Origin: Streptomyces albipurpureus
Lineage (GTDB): Bacteria > Actinomycetota > Actinomycetes > Streptomycetales > Streptomycetaceae
DNA length: 64,000 nucleotides
Direction: 5' to 3'
NCBI RefSeq assembly: GCF_023701525.1
Contig: NZ_JAMQAW010000001.1
Location: forward strand, 222,862 to 286,861
Positions 1 through 8,467 of this stretch are shown here, one piece after another (within the stretch, counting starts at the first letter, position 1; each line of letters begins with the position of its first letter). Position numbers and translations under genes: made by a program. Under the pieces are notes generated by a model, which saw only the letters and a list, made by a program, of their open reading frames with translations, was not told the DNA's origin and did no database searches.

Positions 1-674
1 GCGCGACGGCGGGCGATGCGCCGGAACAGGGCGTCGAGGCGCTGGTCCCCGCCGGTGTCGCCGATACGGCTCGCGTAGGTGTGGGCCCGGCGTAGCTGTC
101 CCGAGTGCCAGGCGTCCAGGATGCGCTCCGCGCCTTCCCTTGCTTCGGCGGTGCGCACCGGGCGCTGTCGGGCGGCCATCGCGAGGGCTTCGCACTCGTC
201 CGGGTCGACCCCGAGCTCCCGGGCGGCTTCGCGAACACAGCCGCGGGGGTCCTGGTGGAGGAGTGCGGTGAGTTCGTAGAGGGCGATCCGGCGCAGCCCC
301 ATGGGGTCGGACTCCAGGACCCGGTCGTAGCGGGCGAAGAGCGAGGTGACCGCGCGCCGGTCGACACCGGGGAGTAGGAGCCAGGCGGCTTTGGTGTCGG
401 CGAGGTGACGGCGGTTCACCGTGCGCCAGTGCCGGCCCCGGCCGGGCACCTGGAGCCCGTCGAGGACGCGAAAGCGTATGGACGGTCTGGGGGTGTCGGG
501 GAAGAGGGCGTCTGCCGCATGCCGAAGGCGCAGTCCGCGCTGCTGGGTGAAGAGTTCACCGGCTCGGGGGACGAGGGGGGACGCGGGCAGCGGCGGGACG
601 GCTGCGGGCAGTCCCAGCAGGTGCCCGAAGTGCTGCGGCATCAGTCCGTCCCCCACGTCACGATCCGTGCCCAT
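1..674 (-). CDS. unknown protein, 3' end cut by window edge
   Basis: The minus strand stays open from an ATG at 674 to the window edge, giving at least 224 residues with strong G/C third positions. The start reads MGTDRDVGDGLMPQHFGHLLGL; a second ATG 11 codons in is an alternative start. The visible part is Arg- and Ala-rich and looks helical, with no signal peptide or membrane segment. A stretch reading REAARELGVDPDE followed by MAARQRP resembles a helix-turn-helix or helical-repeat segment, but I do not recognise the family. The gene's end lies outside the window, so its function and length are open. The gap to the next gene (stop at 900) is about 225 bases. Confidence 0.6.
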   Translation of the reverse strand, partial: MGTDRDVGDGLMPQHFGHLLGLPAAVPPLPASPLVPRAGELFTQQRGLRLRHAADALFPDTPRPSIRFRVLDGLQVPGRGRHWRTVNRRHLADTKAAWLLLPGVDRRAVTSLFARYDRVLESDPMGLRRIALYELTALLHQDPRGCVREAARELGVDPDECEALAMAARQRPVRTAEAREGAERILDAWHSGQLRRAHTYASRIGDTGGDQRLDALFRRIARRR

Positions 675-899
675 ATCTCAGCAGATCGCGATCATCGGCG
701 GTAGCCGTTTACCTCAAGCATTCGGTGACAAAGTCGGGTTGCGTCCGATAAGGGGGTGATCTCGATGGGGCAGTGGCCACACAGTGGTGAGCAGGAGGAA
801 CCGGAGCCGTCAGGGTGCGGGCTGGGATCGCTGCCCGCAGGTCGGTTCCGCGGGCCGCTGTGGACCCGGCGAAGGCGCCGGGCGGGCACCTGGTGTCGA

Positions 900-1919
900 T
901 TAGTTCGCCGGCTCGGGCGTTGGCTCCGGCAAGGGTGCCGGCCCTGCCGCGGCAGCGTGCCGCTTGGCCAGCACCGCCCCGACCAGCAGTTGGAGCTGGT
1001 GGAAGAGCATCAGTGGCAGTACCGCCAGGCTCGCGTCCGCTCCGAAGAGCACGCTGGCCATCGGAAGTCCGGCGGCCAGGCTCTTCTTGGAGCCGGCGAA
1101 CTGAATCGCGATGCCGTCCGCCCGCCCGAAACCCAGCCATTTCGCTGCGTACCAGGTCAGACAGAGCATCACCGTAAGAAGTACCGCGGCGACCAGCAGC
1201 AGCACCCCCAGGCGCTGTGGGGTGATCCGCTGCCAGACGCCGGCGGTCATCCCGGCGCTGAAGGCGCTGTAGACGACGAGCAGGATCGAGCCCCGGTCGA
1301 CGTAGGACAGGAGGGCGCGATGACGGTCCAGGAAGCGGACGATCCACCGTCTGAGCAGTTGACCGGCGATGAAGGGGGCCAGCAGTTGGAGGGCGACCCT
1401 GAACACGGCGTCCGGGGAGAAGCCGCCCGTCTGGCCGCCCAGCAGCAGTGCCGCGAGGAGCGGGGTCGCGAAGATGCCGATGACGCTGGAGAAGGAGCCC
1501 GCGCAGATCGCCGCGGGCACATTGCCGCGGGCTATGGAGGTGAAGGCTATCGACGACTGGACCGTGGAGGGCACGAGGCAGAGGAAGAGCAGCCCGGTGG
1601 CGAGTTCCGGTGTCAGTGCCCAGGGCTGGAGTCCTCGCGACGCGGCAAGCCCCAGCAGGGGAAAGACCACGAACGTCGCCATGAGCACGGTCGTGTGCAG
1701 TCTCCAGTGCCTGACCCCGTCGACGGCTTCCTTGGTGGAGAGGCGGGCGCCGTAGAGGAAGAAGAGGAGGGCGACCGCCCCCATGGACGCACCCCCCACC
1801 GCGTCGGCCGCGCCACCGGAGACGGGAAGCAGCGCGGCGAGCCCCACGGTGGCCAGCAGGGCCAGGACGTAGGGGTCGATCGGCAGCCAGGACGGCAGAC
1901 GAAACCTGGGGCGGCTCAT
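900..1919 (-). CDS. SBF/BASS-like (SLC10A7-type) membrane transporter
   Basis: This 339-residue protein has about nine or ten hydrophobic segments and fits the bile acid:sodium symporter-like family of the SLC10A7/YfeH type. Its length is normal for that family. Visible hallmarks are ALLFFLYGARLS near the N-terminus, FLCLVPSTVQSSIAFTSIARGN in the middle and GIAIQFAGSKKSLAAGLPMA near the C-terminus. Members move organic anions or ions across the cytoplasmic membrane; the substrate here cannot be read. I chose the ATG at 1919 (MSRPRFRLP) because the segment upstream to 1940 adds only seven unconvincing residues. It is divergent from the LysR gene at 2180, the usual arrangement in which the regulator controls the transporter. 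Confidence 0.85.
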   Translation of the reverse strand: MSRPRFRLPSWLPIDPYVLALLATVGLAALLPVSGGAADAVGGASMGAVALLFFLYGARLSTKEAVDGVRHWRLHTTVLMATFVVFPLLGLAASRGLQPWALTPELATGLLFLCLVPSTVQSSIAFTSIARGNVPAAICAGSFSSVIGIFATPLLAALLLGGQTGGFSPDAVFRVALQLLAPFIAGQLLRRWIVRFLDRHRALLSYVDRGSILLVVYSAFSAGMTAGVWQRITPQRLGVLLLVAAVLLTVMLCLTWYAAKWLGFGRADGIAIQFAGSKKSLAAGLPMASVLFGADASLAVLPLMLFHQLQLLVGAVLAKRHAAAAGPAPLPEPTPEPAN

Positions 1920-2179
1920 GGGCTCCACTCGCGCTTGCACTGGGCGTCGTGACCCTCACATGGTGCCCTGGAACCCAACGATCGGGAATCACATATACCG
2001 CTCTTACTGTCATCACGATATGCGATAGACAGGCCTCTGACGTGCAGATAAGGCGATCAACTGACCCAGGGACGGAGAGATGGAGAACCGAGCCCACAGC
2101 ACGGCATCGATCGGATGCGGAGGACCCGGCGCGAGGCCCCCGAGGCCGCCTCCACCGGCGGGGGCCCTACCATCAAGGG
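1920..2179. promoter_or_regulatory. divergent promoter region, transporter / LysR
   Basis: This 260-base gap separates two divergent genes. The stretch 1980-2040 is clearly richer in A and T than its surroundings and contains ACATATACC and ATCACGATATGCGAT-like segments, as expected of a LysR-regulated promoter. No single perfect inverted repeat stands out, so the operator position is inference. Confidence 0.35.
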
Positions 2180-3079
2180 GTGTACGAGCCCGTTCAGCTG
2201 CGCACCTTCCTCGCCGTGGCCCAGACGCTGAGCTTCACCCAGGCGGCGCGCCGCCTGGGACTGCGCCAGTCGACGGTAAGCCAGCACGTACGACGGTTGG
2301 AGGAGGCGACGGGCCGTCGGCTGTTCAGCCGGGACACCCATCGGGTGGCGCTGACGGAGGACGGCGAGGCGATGCTCGGCTTCGCCCGGACGATCCTGGC
2401 GGCGCATGAGCGCGCGTCCGCCTTCTTCTCCGGCACACGACTGCGCGGGCGACTGCGGTTCGGGGCCTCCGAGGACTTCGTGCAGACGCGGCTGCCGGAG
2501 ATTCTGGAGTCGTTTCGCCGCGATCATCCCGAGGTGGATCTGGAGCTCACCGTGGAGCTGTCGGGCACCCTGCACCGCCGGCTGGAGGCCGGACGGCTCG
2601 ATCTGGTGCTCGCCAAGCGGCGGAGCGGGGACACCCATGGCCAACTGGTCTGGCAGGACGCGCTGGTGTGGATCGGTTCGGACCGGCTGCGACTTGATCC
2701 GGAGCGTCCGGTGCCGTTGATCGCCTTTCCCCCGCCGGGCATCACCCGGGCCCGCGCCCTGGAGGTGCTGGAGGCGGAGGGCAGGGCCTGGCGGATCACC
2801 TGCACCAGCGGGAGCCTCAGTGGGCTGATCGCGGCAGCGCGGGCCGGGCTCGGCGTGATGGCCCACACCCGGGGACTGATCCCCCCGGGGCTGGTCCCGG
2901 TACCCGCCCGGGCCGGGCTCCCCGACCTGGGTGAGGTGGACTTCGTCCTGCTGCACGGCCGAAGGCCCACCACGGCGCCCGGGACCCAGGAGGCGGCGGA
3001 CGCCCTGGCAGCCGCGATCCTCGCCGGTGGCGATCGACTGCACCGCAACCCCGACACCCCCAGCGGCGATCACATCTGA
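2180..3079 (+). CDS. LysR-family transcriptional regulator
   Basis: A 299-residue protein starting at GTG 2180 (VYEPVQLRTFLAVAQTLSFTQAARRLG). The N-terminal 60 residues form the LysR winged helix-turn-helix, with RLGLRQSTVSQHVRRLEEATGRRLF as recognition region. The remainder is the LysR substrate domain, starting near residue 90 (LRGRLRFGASEDFVQTRLPEILESF). The reading frame is open upstream to 1949, but the LysR family normally begins just before LRTFLAVA, which supports 2180. It probably controls the divergent SBF transporter at 900-1919 and its own transcription. The inducer is unknown. Confidence 0.88.
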   Translation: MYEPVQLRTFLAVAQTLSFTQAARRLGLRQSTVSQHVRRLEEATGRRLFSRDTHRVALTEDGEAMLGFARTILAAHERASAFFSGTRLRGRLRFGASEDFVQTRLPEILESFRRDHPEVDLELTVELSGTLHRRLEAGRLDLVLAKRRSGDTHGQLVWQDALVWIGSDRLRLDPERPVPLIAFPPPGITRARALEVLEAEGRAWRITCTSGSLSGLIAAARAGLGVMAHTRGLIPPGLVPVPARAGLPDLGEVDFVLLHGRRPTTAPGTQEAADALAAAILAGGDRLHRNPDTPSGDHI

Positions 3080-3367
3080 TCGGCCCCACCGGGCAGGTGT
3101 CCACACCGGCCTCCACCAAAGTCCGTAATGCAGCGCCTGCGGATCGGCGGTGTGGCGGTCATGGCGCAGTACAGATTCCGTGGAGATTCCGGACACCTCC
3201 ACTGACCCAGGGGTCAGAAGTCTGTACCAATCCGGGGTCATAAGATCGTTTCTCTGGCCCCGACCTGCGCGGATGCTCCTCAGATGCGGTTCTGGCACGG
3301 TGTCACACCGCACCGTCAAGTGGGGTACGGTCGCGGCGCTGTGCGGAGCACCACAAGGAGCAGGCCC

Positions 3368-5191
3368 TTGCGCGAGTTCACTGTCCCTCCCTTGGACGCG
3401 GCGCCGCTGGTTGGTGGAGTGGCCGATGCTGTCTTTCACCACGCCCGTGAGGACCCCCATCGAGTGGCCCTGGGCCGCAAGGACGCGGAGGGCGGCTGGC
3501 ACGATGTCAGTTCCGGGCAGTTCCGTGATGAGGTGCTCGCCCTGGCCAAGGGGCTCATCTCGCAGGGGGTGCGGTTCGGTGACCGGGTAGCGCTCATATC
3601 CCGTACGCGCTACGAGTGGACCCTCTTCGACTTCGCGATCTGGACGGTGGGAGCGCAGTCGGTTCCCATCTACCCCACATCGTCGGCGGAGCAGGTGTTG
3701 TGGATTCTCCACCATGCCGAGGTCTCGGCCTGCGTCGTCGAGCACGAAGACCACGCCATGACCATCGGCTCGGTGATCAGTCGGCTGCCGCTGCTCAAAC
3801 GGCTGTGGCAACTGGACGCGGGGGCGGTCGACCAACTGTTCGCGGCGGGCATCCACATCAACGATGAGGTGGTGCACCGGCATCGACGAGCGGTGACCCC
3901 CGACTCCACCGCGACCGTGATCTACACCTCGGGCACCACCGCCACTCCTCGGGGCTGTGTCATCACCCATGCCAATCTGATGTTCGAGTCCGACACCCTG
4001 GCCGCCCGTTGGGCGCCGCTTCTGCGCTCTCGCTCCGGGAGCACACCCGCCACCCTCCTCTTCCTGCCCCTGGCCCATGTCTTCGGACGGATGGTCCAGG
4101 TCGCCGCGATCCGCAACAGGGTCAGGTTGGGTCACCAGTCCACCCTCCGGACCGGCGAGTTACTGCCCGACCTGGCGGCTTTCAGACCGACGTTCTTCCT
4201 GGCCGTGCCCTATGTCCTGGAGAACATCTTCCAGTCAGCCCGCCGCAGGGCCGAGACCGAGGGGCGGGCCGGGCAGTTCGACAGGTCCGTCGAGGTGGCG
4301 GTGCGGTACGCGGAGGCCCTGGAGCATCGGGCCTTCGGGCTCGGCCCCGGACCGGCGGCGGGGCTTCGGGTGCAGCATCAGTTCTTCGAGAAGGCCGTGT
4401 ACGCCCGGCTGCGCGCGGCGATGGGCGGCCGGGTGCGGTACGCGATGTCCGGCGGCTCGGGGATGGACCGTCAACTCGCCCTCTTCTTCGCAGGTGCGGG
4501 CGTCGCCGTGTACGAGGGCTACGGACTCACCGAGTCGACCGCGGCCGCGACCGGAAACCCACCCGGGCGGCCCCGCTACGGCACGGTGGGGCAGCCCCTG
4601 CCCGGCACCACGGTCCATATAGCCGCGGACGGCGAGGTGTGGCTGCACGGCCCCCATGTCTTCGCCGGCTACCTGCACGACCGCAAGGCCACGGACACCG
4701 TGCTCCACGAAGGGTGGCTGGCCACGGGCGACATCGGATCCCTCGACGAGCACGGCTATCTGACCATCACCGGCCGGAAGAAGGAGATCCTGGTGACCTC
4801 CAGCGGCAAGAGCGTGTGCCCGGTGGCGCTGGAGGAGCGGGTGCGCGCCCATCCGCTGGTGTCCCAGTGCATTCTGGTCGGCAACGACCGCCCCTACATC
4901 GCGGCTCTGGTCACCCTCGACCAGGAGGCGGTGGACCACTGGTTGAGAATGCAACGGCGCAAGCCCCTGACACCGTCCCAACTGGTACGGGACTCCGAAC
5001 TGGAGACAGAGATCCGGCGATCCGTCGTCGCGGCCAACAGCCTGGTGTCACAGGCCGAGTCCATCCGTACGTTCCGCATCCTGGCCCACCCCTTCACCGA
5101 GGAGCAGGGTCTGGTGACTCCCACCCTCAAGCTCAAACGCAAGGCCATCGAGGAGGCGTACGCCGCCGAAGTGGCGGCGCTCTATCGCTGA
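3368..5191 (+). CDS. long-chain acyl-CoA ligase (AMP-binding)
   Basis: A 607-residue adenylate-forming enzyme of the FadD15-like long-chain acyl-CoA synthetase group, which activates fatty acids to acyl-CoA with ATP. Motifs in order: YTSGTTATPRGC (phosphate loop; the usual GKPKG is ATPRG here), YEGYGLTEST (adenine motif), LATGDIG, GRKKEILVTSSGKSV (hinge) and TPTLKLKRK near the C-terminus with the catalytic lysine region. I place the start at TTG 3368 because AAGGAG at 3355-3360 sits 7 bases upstream and the frame above it (to ATG 3284) lacks family similarity. Codon 265 (4160-4162) is TTA, the rare leucine codon read by the bldA tRNA in streptomycetes. The gene stands alone. Confidence 0.9.
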   Translation: MREFTVPPLDAAPLVGGVADAVFHHAREDPHRVALGRKDAEGGWHDVSSGQFRDEVLALAKGLISQGVRFGDRVALISRTRYEWTLFDFAIWTVGAQSVPIYPTSSAEQVLWILHHAEVSACVVEHEDHAMTIGSVISRLPLLKRLWQLDAGAVDQLFAAGIHINDEVVHRHRRAVTPDSTATVIYTSGTTATPRGCVITHANLMFESDTLAARWAPLLRSRSGSTPATLLFLPLAHVFGRMVQVAAIRNRVRLGHQSTLRTGELLPDLAAFRPTFFLAVPYVLENIFQSARRRAETEGRAGQFDRSVEVAVRYAEALEHRAFGLGPGPAAGLRVQHQFFEKAVYARLRAAMGGRVRYAMSGGSGMDRQLALFFAGAGVAVYEGYGLTESTAAATGNPPGRPRYGTVGQPLPGTTVHIAADGEVWLHGPHVFAGYLHDRKATDTVLHEGWLATGDIGSLDEHGYLTITGRKKEILVTSSGKSVCPVALEERVRAHPLVSQCILVGNDRPYIAALVTLDQEAVDHWLRMQRRKPLTPSQLVRDSELETEIRRSVVAANSLVSQAESIRTFRILAHPFTEEQGLVTPTLKLKRKAIEEAYAAEVAALYR

Positions 5192-5399
5192 GCCACCGAG
5201 CGAAGGCGCCCTCGTATGACGACACCCGCGCGGCCGGGCAGGGTCCACGCTCCCCCAGCCTGCCGCGTGCCCGCCTCGGCCCGCCCCAGGGCCCGAATGG
5301 CCGTGGGGACCGTACGGTGGCTGGGAATGGCCTCCCGGGATTGATCGTTGTGGGAGGGAGAATGGGAGTACCAACCGACGACGTAAGGATTCCCCCCTC

Positions 5400-6233
5400 G
5401 TGAGCAAGGTCCCCTCCATCCCCCTCAACAACGGCGTCGAGATGCCCCAGCTCGGATTCGGTGTCTGGCAGGTGCCGGACGACGAAGCGGAGCGCGCGGT
5501 GACCACGGCCCTGGAGGCCGGCTACCGCAGCATCGACACGGCGGCCGTCTATGAGAACGAGGCCGGCACCGGGCGTGCCGTCGCCGCCTCGGGCCTCCCC
5601 CGCGAGGACCTCTTCATCACCACCAAGCTCTGGAACAGCGACCAGGGCTACGACGCCACCCTGCGCGCCTTTGACTCCTCCCAGCAGCGCCTGGGTCTCG
5701 ACTACGTCGACCTCTACCTGATCCACTGGCCCATGCCCGCGAAGGACACGGCGGCGGACACCTACCGGGCGTTCGAGAAGCTCCTTCAGGACGGTCGGGT
5801 CAAGGCCATCGGTGTGTCGAACTTCCTCACCGAGCATCTGGAGCAGCTCATCCAGAAGACCTCGGTGGTCCCGGCGGTGAACCAGGTGGAGCTGCACCCC
5901 CACCTCCAGCAGGACGAGCTGCGCGAGTTCCACGCTCAGCACGGCATCGCGACCGAGGCGTGGTCGCCATTGGGCCAGGGCAAGGGTCTGCTGGAGGTTC
6001 CGACCGTGATCGCGGTCGCCCAGAAGCACGGGCGCACACCGGCACAGGTGGTGTTGCGCTGGCACATCCAGCTCGGCAATGTGGTGATCCCCAAGTCCGT
6101 GACGCCTTCTCGCATCCGGGAGAACCTGGACGTGTTCGGCTTTGAGCTCGACACGGACGATCTGGCGGCACTTCGGGCGCTCGACGAGGACAGGCGACTG
6201 GGCCCGGACCCGGCGACGTTCAACGTCGCCTGA
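5400..6233 (+). CDS. aldo/keto reductase
   Basis: A 277-residue NADPH-dependent aldo/keto reductase of the 2,5-diketo-D-gluconic acid reductase type. The full catalytic tetrad is present: Asp46 and Tyr51 (SIDTAAVYENE), Lys76 (TTKLWN) and His109 (YLIHWP). The NADP-binding end IPKSVTPSRIRENLDVFGFEL is also there. It starts at GTG 5400 with GTAAGGAT shortly upstream. The family reduces carbonyls; the specific substrate cannot be read. It is monocistronic and followed by a strong hairpin at 6476-6519. Confidence 0.92.
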   Translation: MSKVPSIPLNNGVEMPQLGFGVWQVPDDEAERAVTTALEAGYRSIDTAAVYENEAGTGRAVAASGLPREDLFITTKLWNSDQGYDATLRAFDSSQQRLGLDYVDLYLIHWPMPAKDTAADTYRAFEKLLQDGRVKAIGVSNFLTEHLEQLIQKTSVVPAVNQVELHPHLQQDELREFHAQHGIATEAWSPLGQGKGLLEVPTVIAVAQKHGRTPAQVVLRWHIQLGNVVIPKSVTPSRIRENLDVFGFELDTDDLAALRALDEDRRLGPDPATFNVA

Positions 6234-6314
6234 CCTGCCACACCGCTGCCGGGCGCCCCGGACCAAGGGCGATCCGGGACCAGCGGCGGAAGCCGGCAAG
6301 AGGGTGGGTCAGTG

Positions 6315-6403
6315 GATCGTTTCCCAGCCGTAGACCCCGCGCCGCCGCGGTCGGGGCGACCACGCGGGCTGGGCGAGTACGACTACGCGATCGTTTCCCA
6401 GCC
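6315..6403 (+). repeat. 15-bp direct repeat, 74 bases apart
   Basis: The 15-mer GATCGTTTCCCAGCC occurs at 6315-6329 and again, identical, at 6389-6403. Both copies lie in the gap between the reductase and the ricin-domain gene. No gene is seen here. The repeat could be a protein-binding site or the trace of an old duplication. Confidence 0.6.
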
Positions 6404-6475
6404 ATCGATACAGCGCAGCTCGCCGATGTCCGCCGGTCAGCCGTCTCCCCACCGTTGCCGTACCGTGCCGGACCC

Positions 6476-6519
6476 CGCGTGTCCCCGTCCGCCGTATCCA
6501 CCGCGGACGGGGACACGCG
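6476..6519. terminator. 17-bp perfect hairpin
   Basis: The arms 6476-6492 (CGCGTGTCCCCGTCCGC) and 6503-6519 are perfect reverse complements around a 10-base loop. No T-run follows, which is common for Streptomyces terminators. It lies 243 bases after the aldo/keto reductase and 81 bases before the lectin gene, so it probably ends the former. A role in the lectin gene's leader is the alternative. Confidence 0.65.
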
Positions 6520-6599
6520 CCTCCCCCACCCCCCGTTTTCTCGTACACTTGTTCGATGCAAAGAGTGGGCGGCGTTCGGCCGAGCAAGGAGTACATGAC

Positions 6600-7100
6600 G
6601 TGAGCGGGGCATTTCCGGCTGGCCGCTATCTGGTGCGCAACACCGGCAGCGGGCTGCTCCTTGAGGTGTACGGCGGGGTCAAGGGCAGTGGCGCCGTGGT
6701 GCAGCTGGGAGTCGAGAAGGGGACGGCGGCCCAGCAGTGGCAGATCGATCCGGTACCCAACGGCGGCGGGCTCTACCACTTCGTGAGCGTCGCCAGTGGC
6801 AAGCGCCTCGATGTGGCGGCCGCCTCCACCGAGAACGGCGCCCGGATCCAGCAGTGGCGCCCCAACAACTTCGGCGCTCAGGAGTGGATCATCGAGCGCC
6901 GCCTCGATGCCCCGGGCACCGTCTCCATCGTCAGTTTCATCAGCGGCCTGCTCCTGGAGACCGTGGACGGAAGCACCGATGACGGTGCACGGGTGCAGCA
7001 GTGGGAGGACACGGACTCACCCGGCCAGCAGTGGGAGGACACGGACTCACCCGGCCAGCAGTGGCAGTTCGAGCCGTGCCCCTCAGGCGCCAGCGGGTAG
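6600..7100 (+). CDS. ricin B-type lectin domain protein
   Basis: A 166-residue single-domain beta-trefoil lectin. Three subdomains are visible, each ending in a Q-x-W motif: GTAAQQWQID, IQQWRPNNFGAQEW and VQQWEDTDSPGQQW. I start it at GTG 6600 because AAGGAG lies at 6586-6591, 8 bases upstream; the frame is open further up but without lectin similarity. No signal peptide is seen, so it is either cytoplasmic or exported by an unseen route. The third subdomain carries an exact tandem duplication of the decapeptide QQWEDTDSPG (DNA repeat at 6996-7055), which lengthens a surface loop. Carbohydrate binding is typical of the fold; the ligand is unknown. Confidence 0.8.
   Translation: MSGAFPAGRYLVRNTGSGLLLEVYGGVKGSGAVVQLGVEKGTAAQQWQIDPVPNGGGLYHFVSVASGKRLDVAAASTENGARIQQWRPNNFGAQEWIIERRLDAPGTVSIVSFISGLLLETVDGSTDDGARVQQWEDTDSPGQQWEDTDSPGQQWQFEPCPSGASG
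6996..7064 (+). repeat. 30-bp tandem duplication inside the lectin gene
   Basis: Copies at 6996-7025 and 7026-7055 are identical, and the first nine bases of a third copy follow at 7056-7064. The period is 30 bases, so the frame is kept and ten residues are duplicated. Perfect identity indicates a recent event, such as replication slippage. Confidence 0.9.
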
Positions 7101-7152
7101 GCCTCGGTCAAGCCCCCAGCTCAGCGCAGTGCCCCAGATACCGTTCGCGCGC

Positions 7153-7364
7153 TCAGCAGATAGACGTCCGCACGATGCGCCAGCCCCTCGGATCGCCGGG
7201 CTCGGACAGCCGCTCCAGTACGGCGGTGCCGTCCGCTTCGAGTAGTTCATCCAGCACATCGCGGTGCTGCCGAAGGCCGTGGACACGGTGGTCTCGCACC
7301 CTTCTGGGAGGGCCGGGATATCCAGGAGGAAGGTCCGTGGCCCCCTGGGCGAAAGACCCGCCAC
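7153..7364 (-). pseudogene. possible frameshifted gene remnant
   Basis: On the minus strand two overlapping frames each show G/C-biased third positions for part of their length. One reads RTFLLDIPALPEGCETTVSTAFG. The other continues as HRDVLDELLEADGTAVLERLSEPG and ends RGWRIVRTSIC with a stop at 7153. Joined, they could be the C-terminal part of a small protein broken by a frameshift. I do not recognise the family and the start is lost near the AraC gene's 3' end. This is a weak call. Confidence 0.25.
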
Positions 7365-7394
7365 GGCCAGCAGGCCAGTCCTCGACTTCCTCCT

Positions 7395-8387
7395 TCATGG
7401 TGTCAGAATCGCCTGCGGCCGGCGTTGGGGCGAGGCCTGTCGCCGCTTTGGCGGCGCGTTGCCGGTGCGGTGTTCCTGGGGGCTGACGCCTCGTACGCGT
7501 TTGAAGGCGGCGCTCAGGGCGAAGGAGCCGCCGTAGCCGACTCTGCGAGCCACCGTGTCCACCGTCGCATCGGTGGTGCGGAGCAGATCAGCGGCCAGAT
7601 CCAGCCGCCAGCGGGTGAGGTGGGTCATCGGAGGTTCGCCCACGAGTTGATGGAAGCGCCGTGCGAGTTGCGCCCTGGAGACTCCGCATTCGTCGGCGAG
7701 GGTGGCGACGGTCCATGGGTGGGCGGGGGTGTCCTGCATCAGTCGCAGCGCTCGCCCCACCACCGGGTCGCCCAGGGCGAGGTACCAGGCAGGGGCATGG
7801 GCTTCGGGGCGGGCGAACCAGGAGCGCAGCGCGGCGATCAGCAGGAGATCGAGGGTCCGGTCGAGCATCACGCTCTGGCCGGGGTCGTCGCGCTCCATCT
7901 CTTCGGCGAGGAACGGCATCAAGGGGCAGTTCCACGCGTCGGAGGGGAGATGGACCAGCGGAGGCAGGGCATCGAGCAGTCGGCCGCTGATCTCGCTCCC
8001 CACCTGGTAGGTGCCGACCTGCATCACCATGGAGCCGTGGGGGTCGTTGCCCCAGGTCCGCACGCCCATCCGCAGGGATTGGTCGAGGGGTTCGCCCCGC
8101 AAGGTGTGGCAGGTGCCGCCGGGGCCGGCCAGTACCTGTGGCCGGGTGTCGGGGCTGCCTGCCACCGTGTAGGGGGCAGGCCCGCGGACGATCCCCAGGT
8201 CACCGGGGTGCAGCAGGATGGCGTCCCCGTCGTCGGGGATGATCCAGGCCGTTCCCTCGACCAGGCACATCAGCGTGAGGGGCGCTTGGTCCTCGACCCG
8301 TATGGACCAGGGTGGTTCCATCACCATCCGCAGCAGAAAGGCCCCTCGGGCGCGAGGTCCGGCCAAGAGTCCGGCGAGAGCATCCAT
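7395..8387 (-). CDS. AraC-family transcriptional regulator with cupin domain
   Basis: A 330-residue regulator. The N-terminal 180 residues look like a cupin-type ligand domain (MDALAGLLAGPRARGAFLLRMVMEPPW, then DAILLHPGDLGIV). The C-terminal 100 residues form the paired helix-turn-helix of AraC/XylS, with WTVATLADECGVSRAQLARRF and VDTVARRVGYGGSFALSAAFKR as the two recognition units. I use ATG 8387; a frame extension to 8444 would overlap the divergent promoter. The gene is divergent from the NmrA-type oxidoreductase at 8468 with 80 bases between them, so that gene is its probable target. Confidence 0.88.
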   Translation of the reverse strand: MDALAGLLAGPRARGAFLLRMVMEPPWSIRVEDQAPLTLMCLVEGTAWIIPDDGDAILLHPGDLGIVRGPAPYTVAGSPDTRPQVLAGPGGTCHTLRGEPLDQSLRMGVRTWGNDPHGSMVMQVGTYQVGSEISGRLLDALPPLVHLPSDAWNCPLMPFLAEEMERDDPGQSVMLDRTLDLLLIAALRSWFARPEAHAPAWYLALGDPVVGRALRLMQDTPAHPWTVATLADECGVSRAQLARRFHQLVGEPPMTHLTRWRLDLAADLLRTTDATVDTVARRVGYGGSFALSAAFKRVRGVSPQEHRTGNAPPKRRQASPQRRPQAILTP

Positions 8388-8467
8388 GGGGTCAGCGTAG
8401 ACGCAGGCATATGGAACTGAGCCTCTGAAGCATGGATCGTCCATGCCGGGTGCCCGAGTCTTGGGTC

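Noticed and set aside
709..2097. 462-residue minus-strand frame
   Set aside because: It overlaps the SBF transporter in another frame; the product is Arg/Pro-rich and unlike any family, while the transporter frame has clear membrane helices.
2057..4135. 692-residue minus-strand frame
   Set aside because: It is antisense to the LysR and acyl-CoA ligase genes, both with clear motifs. Long open antisense frames are common at this GC content.
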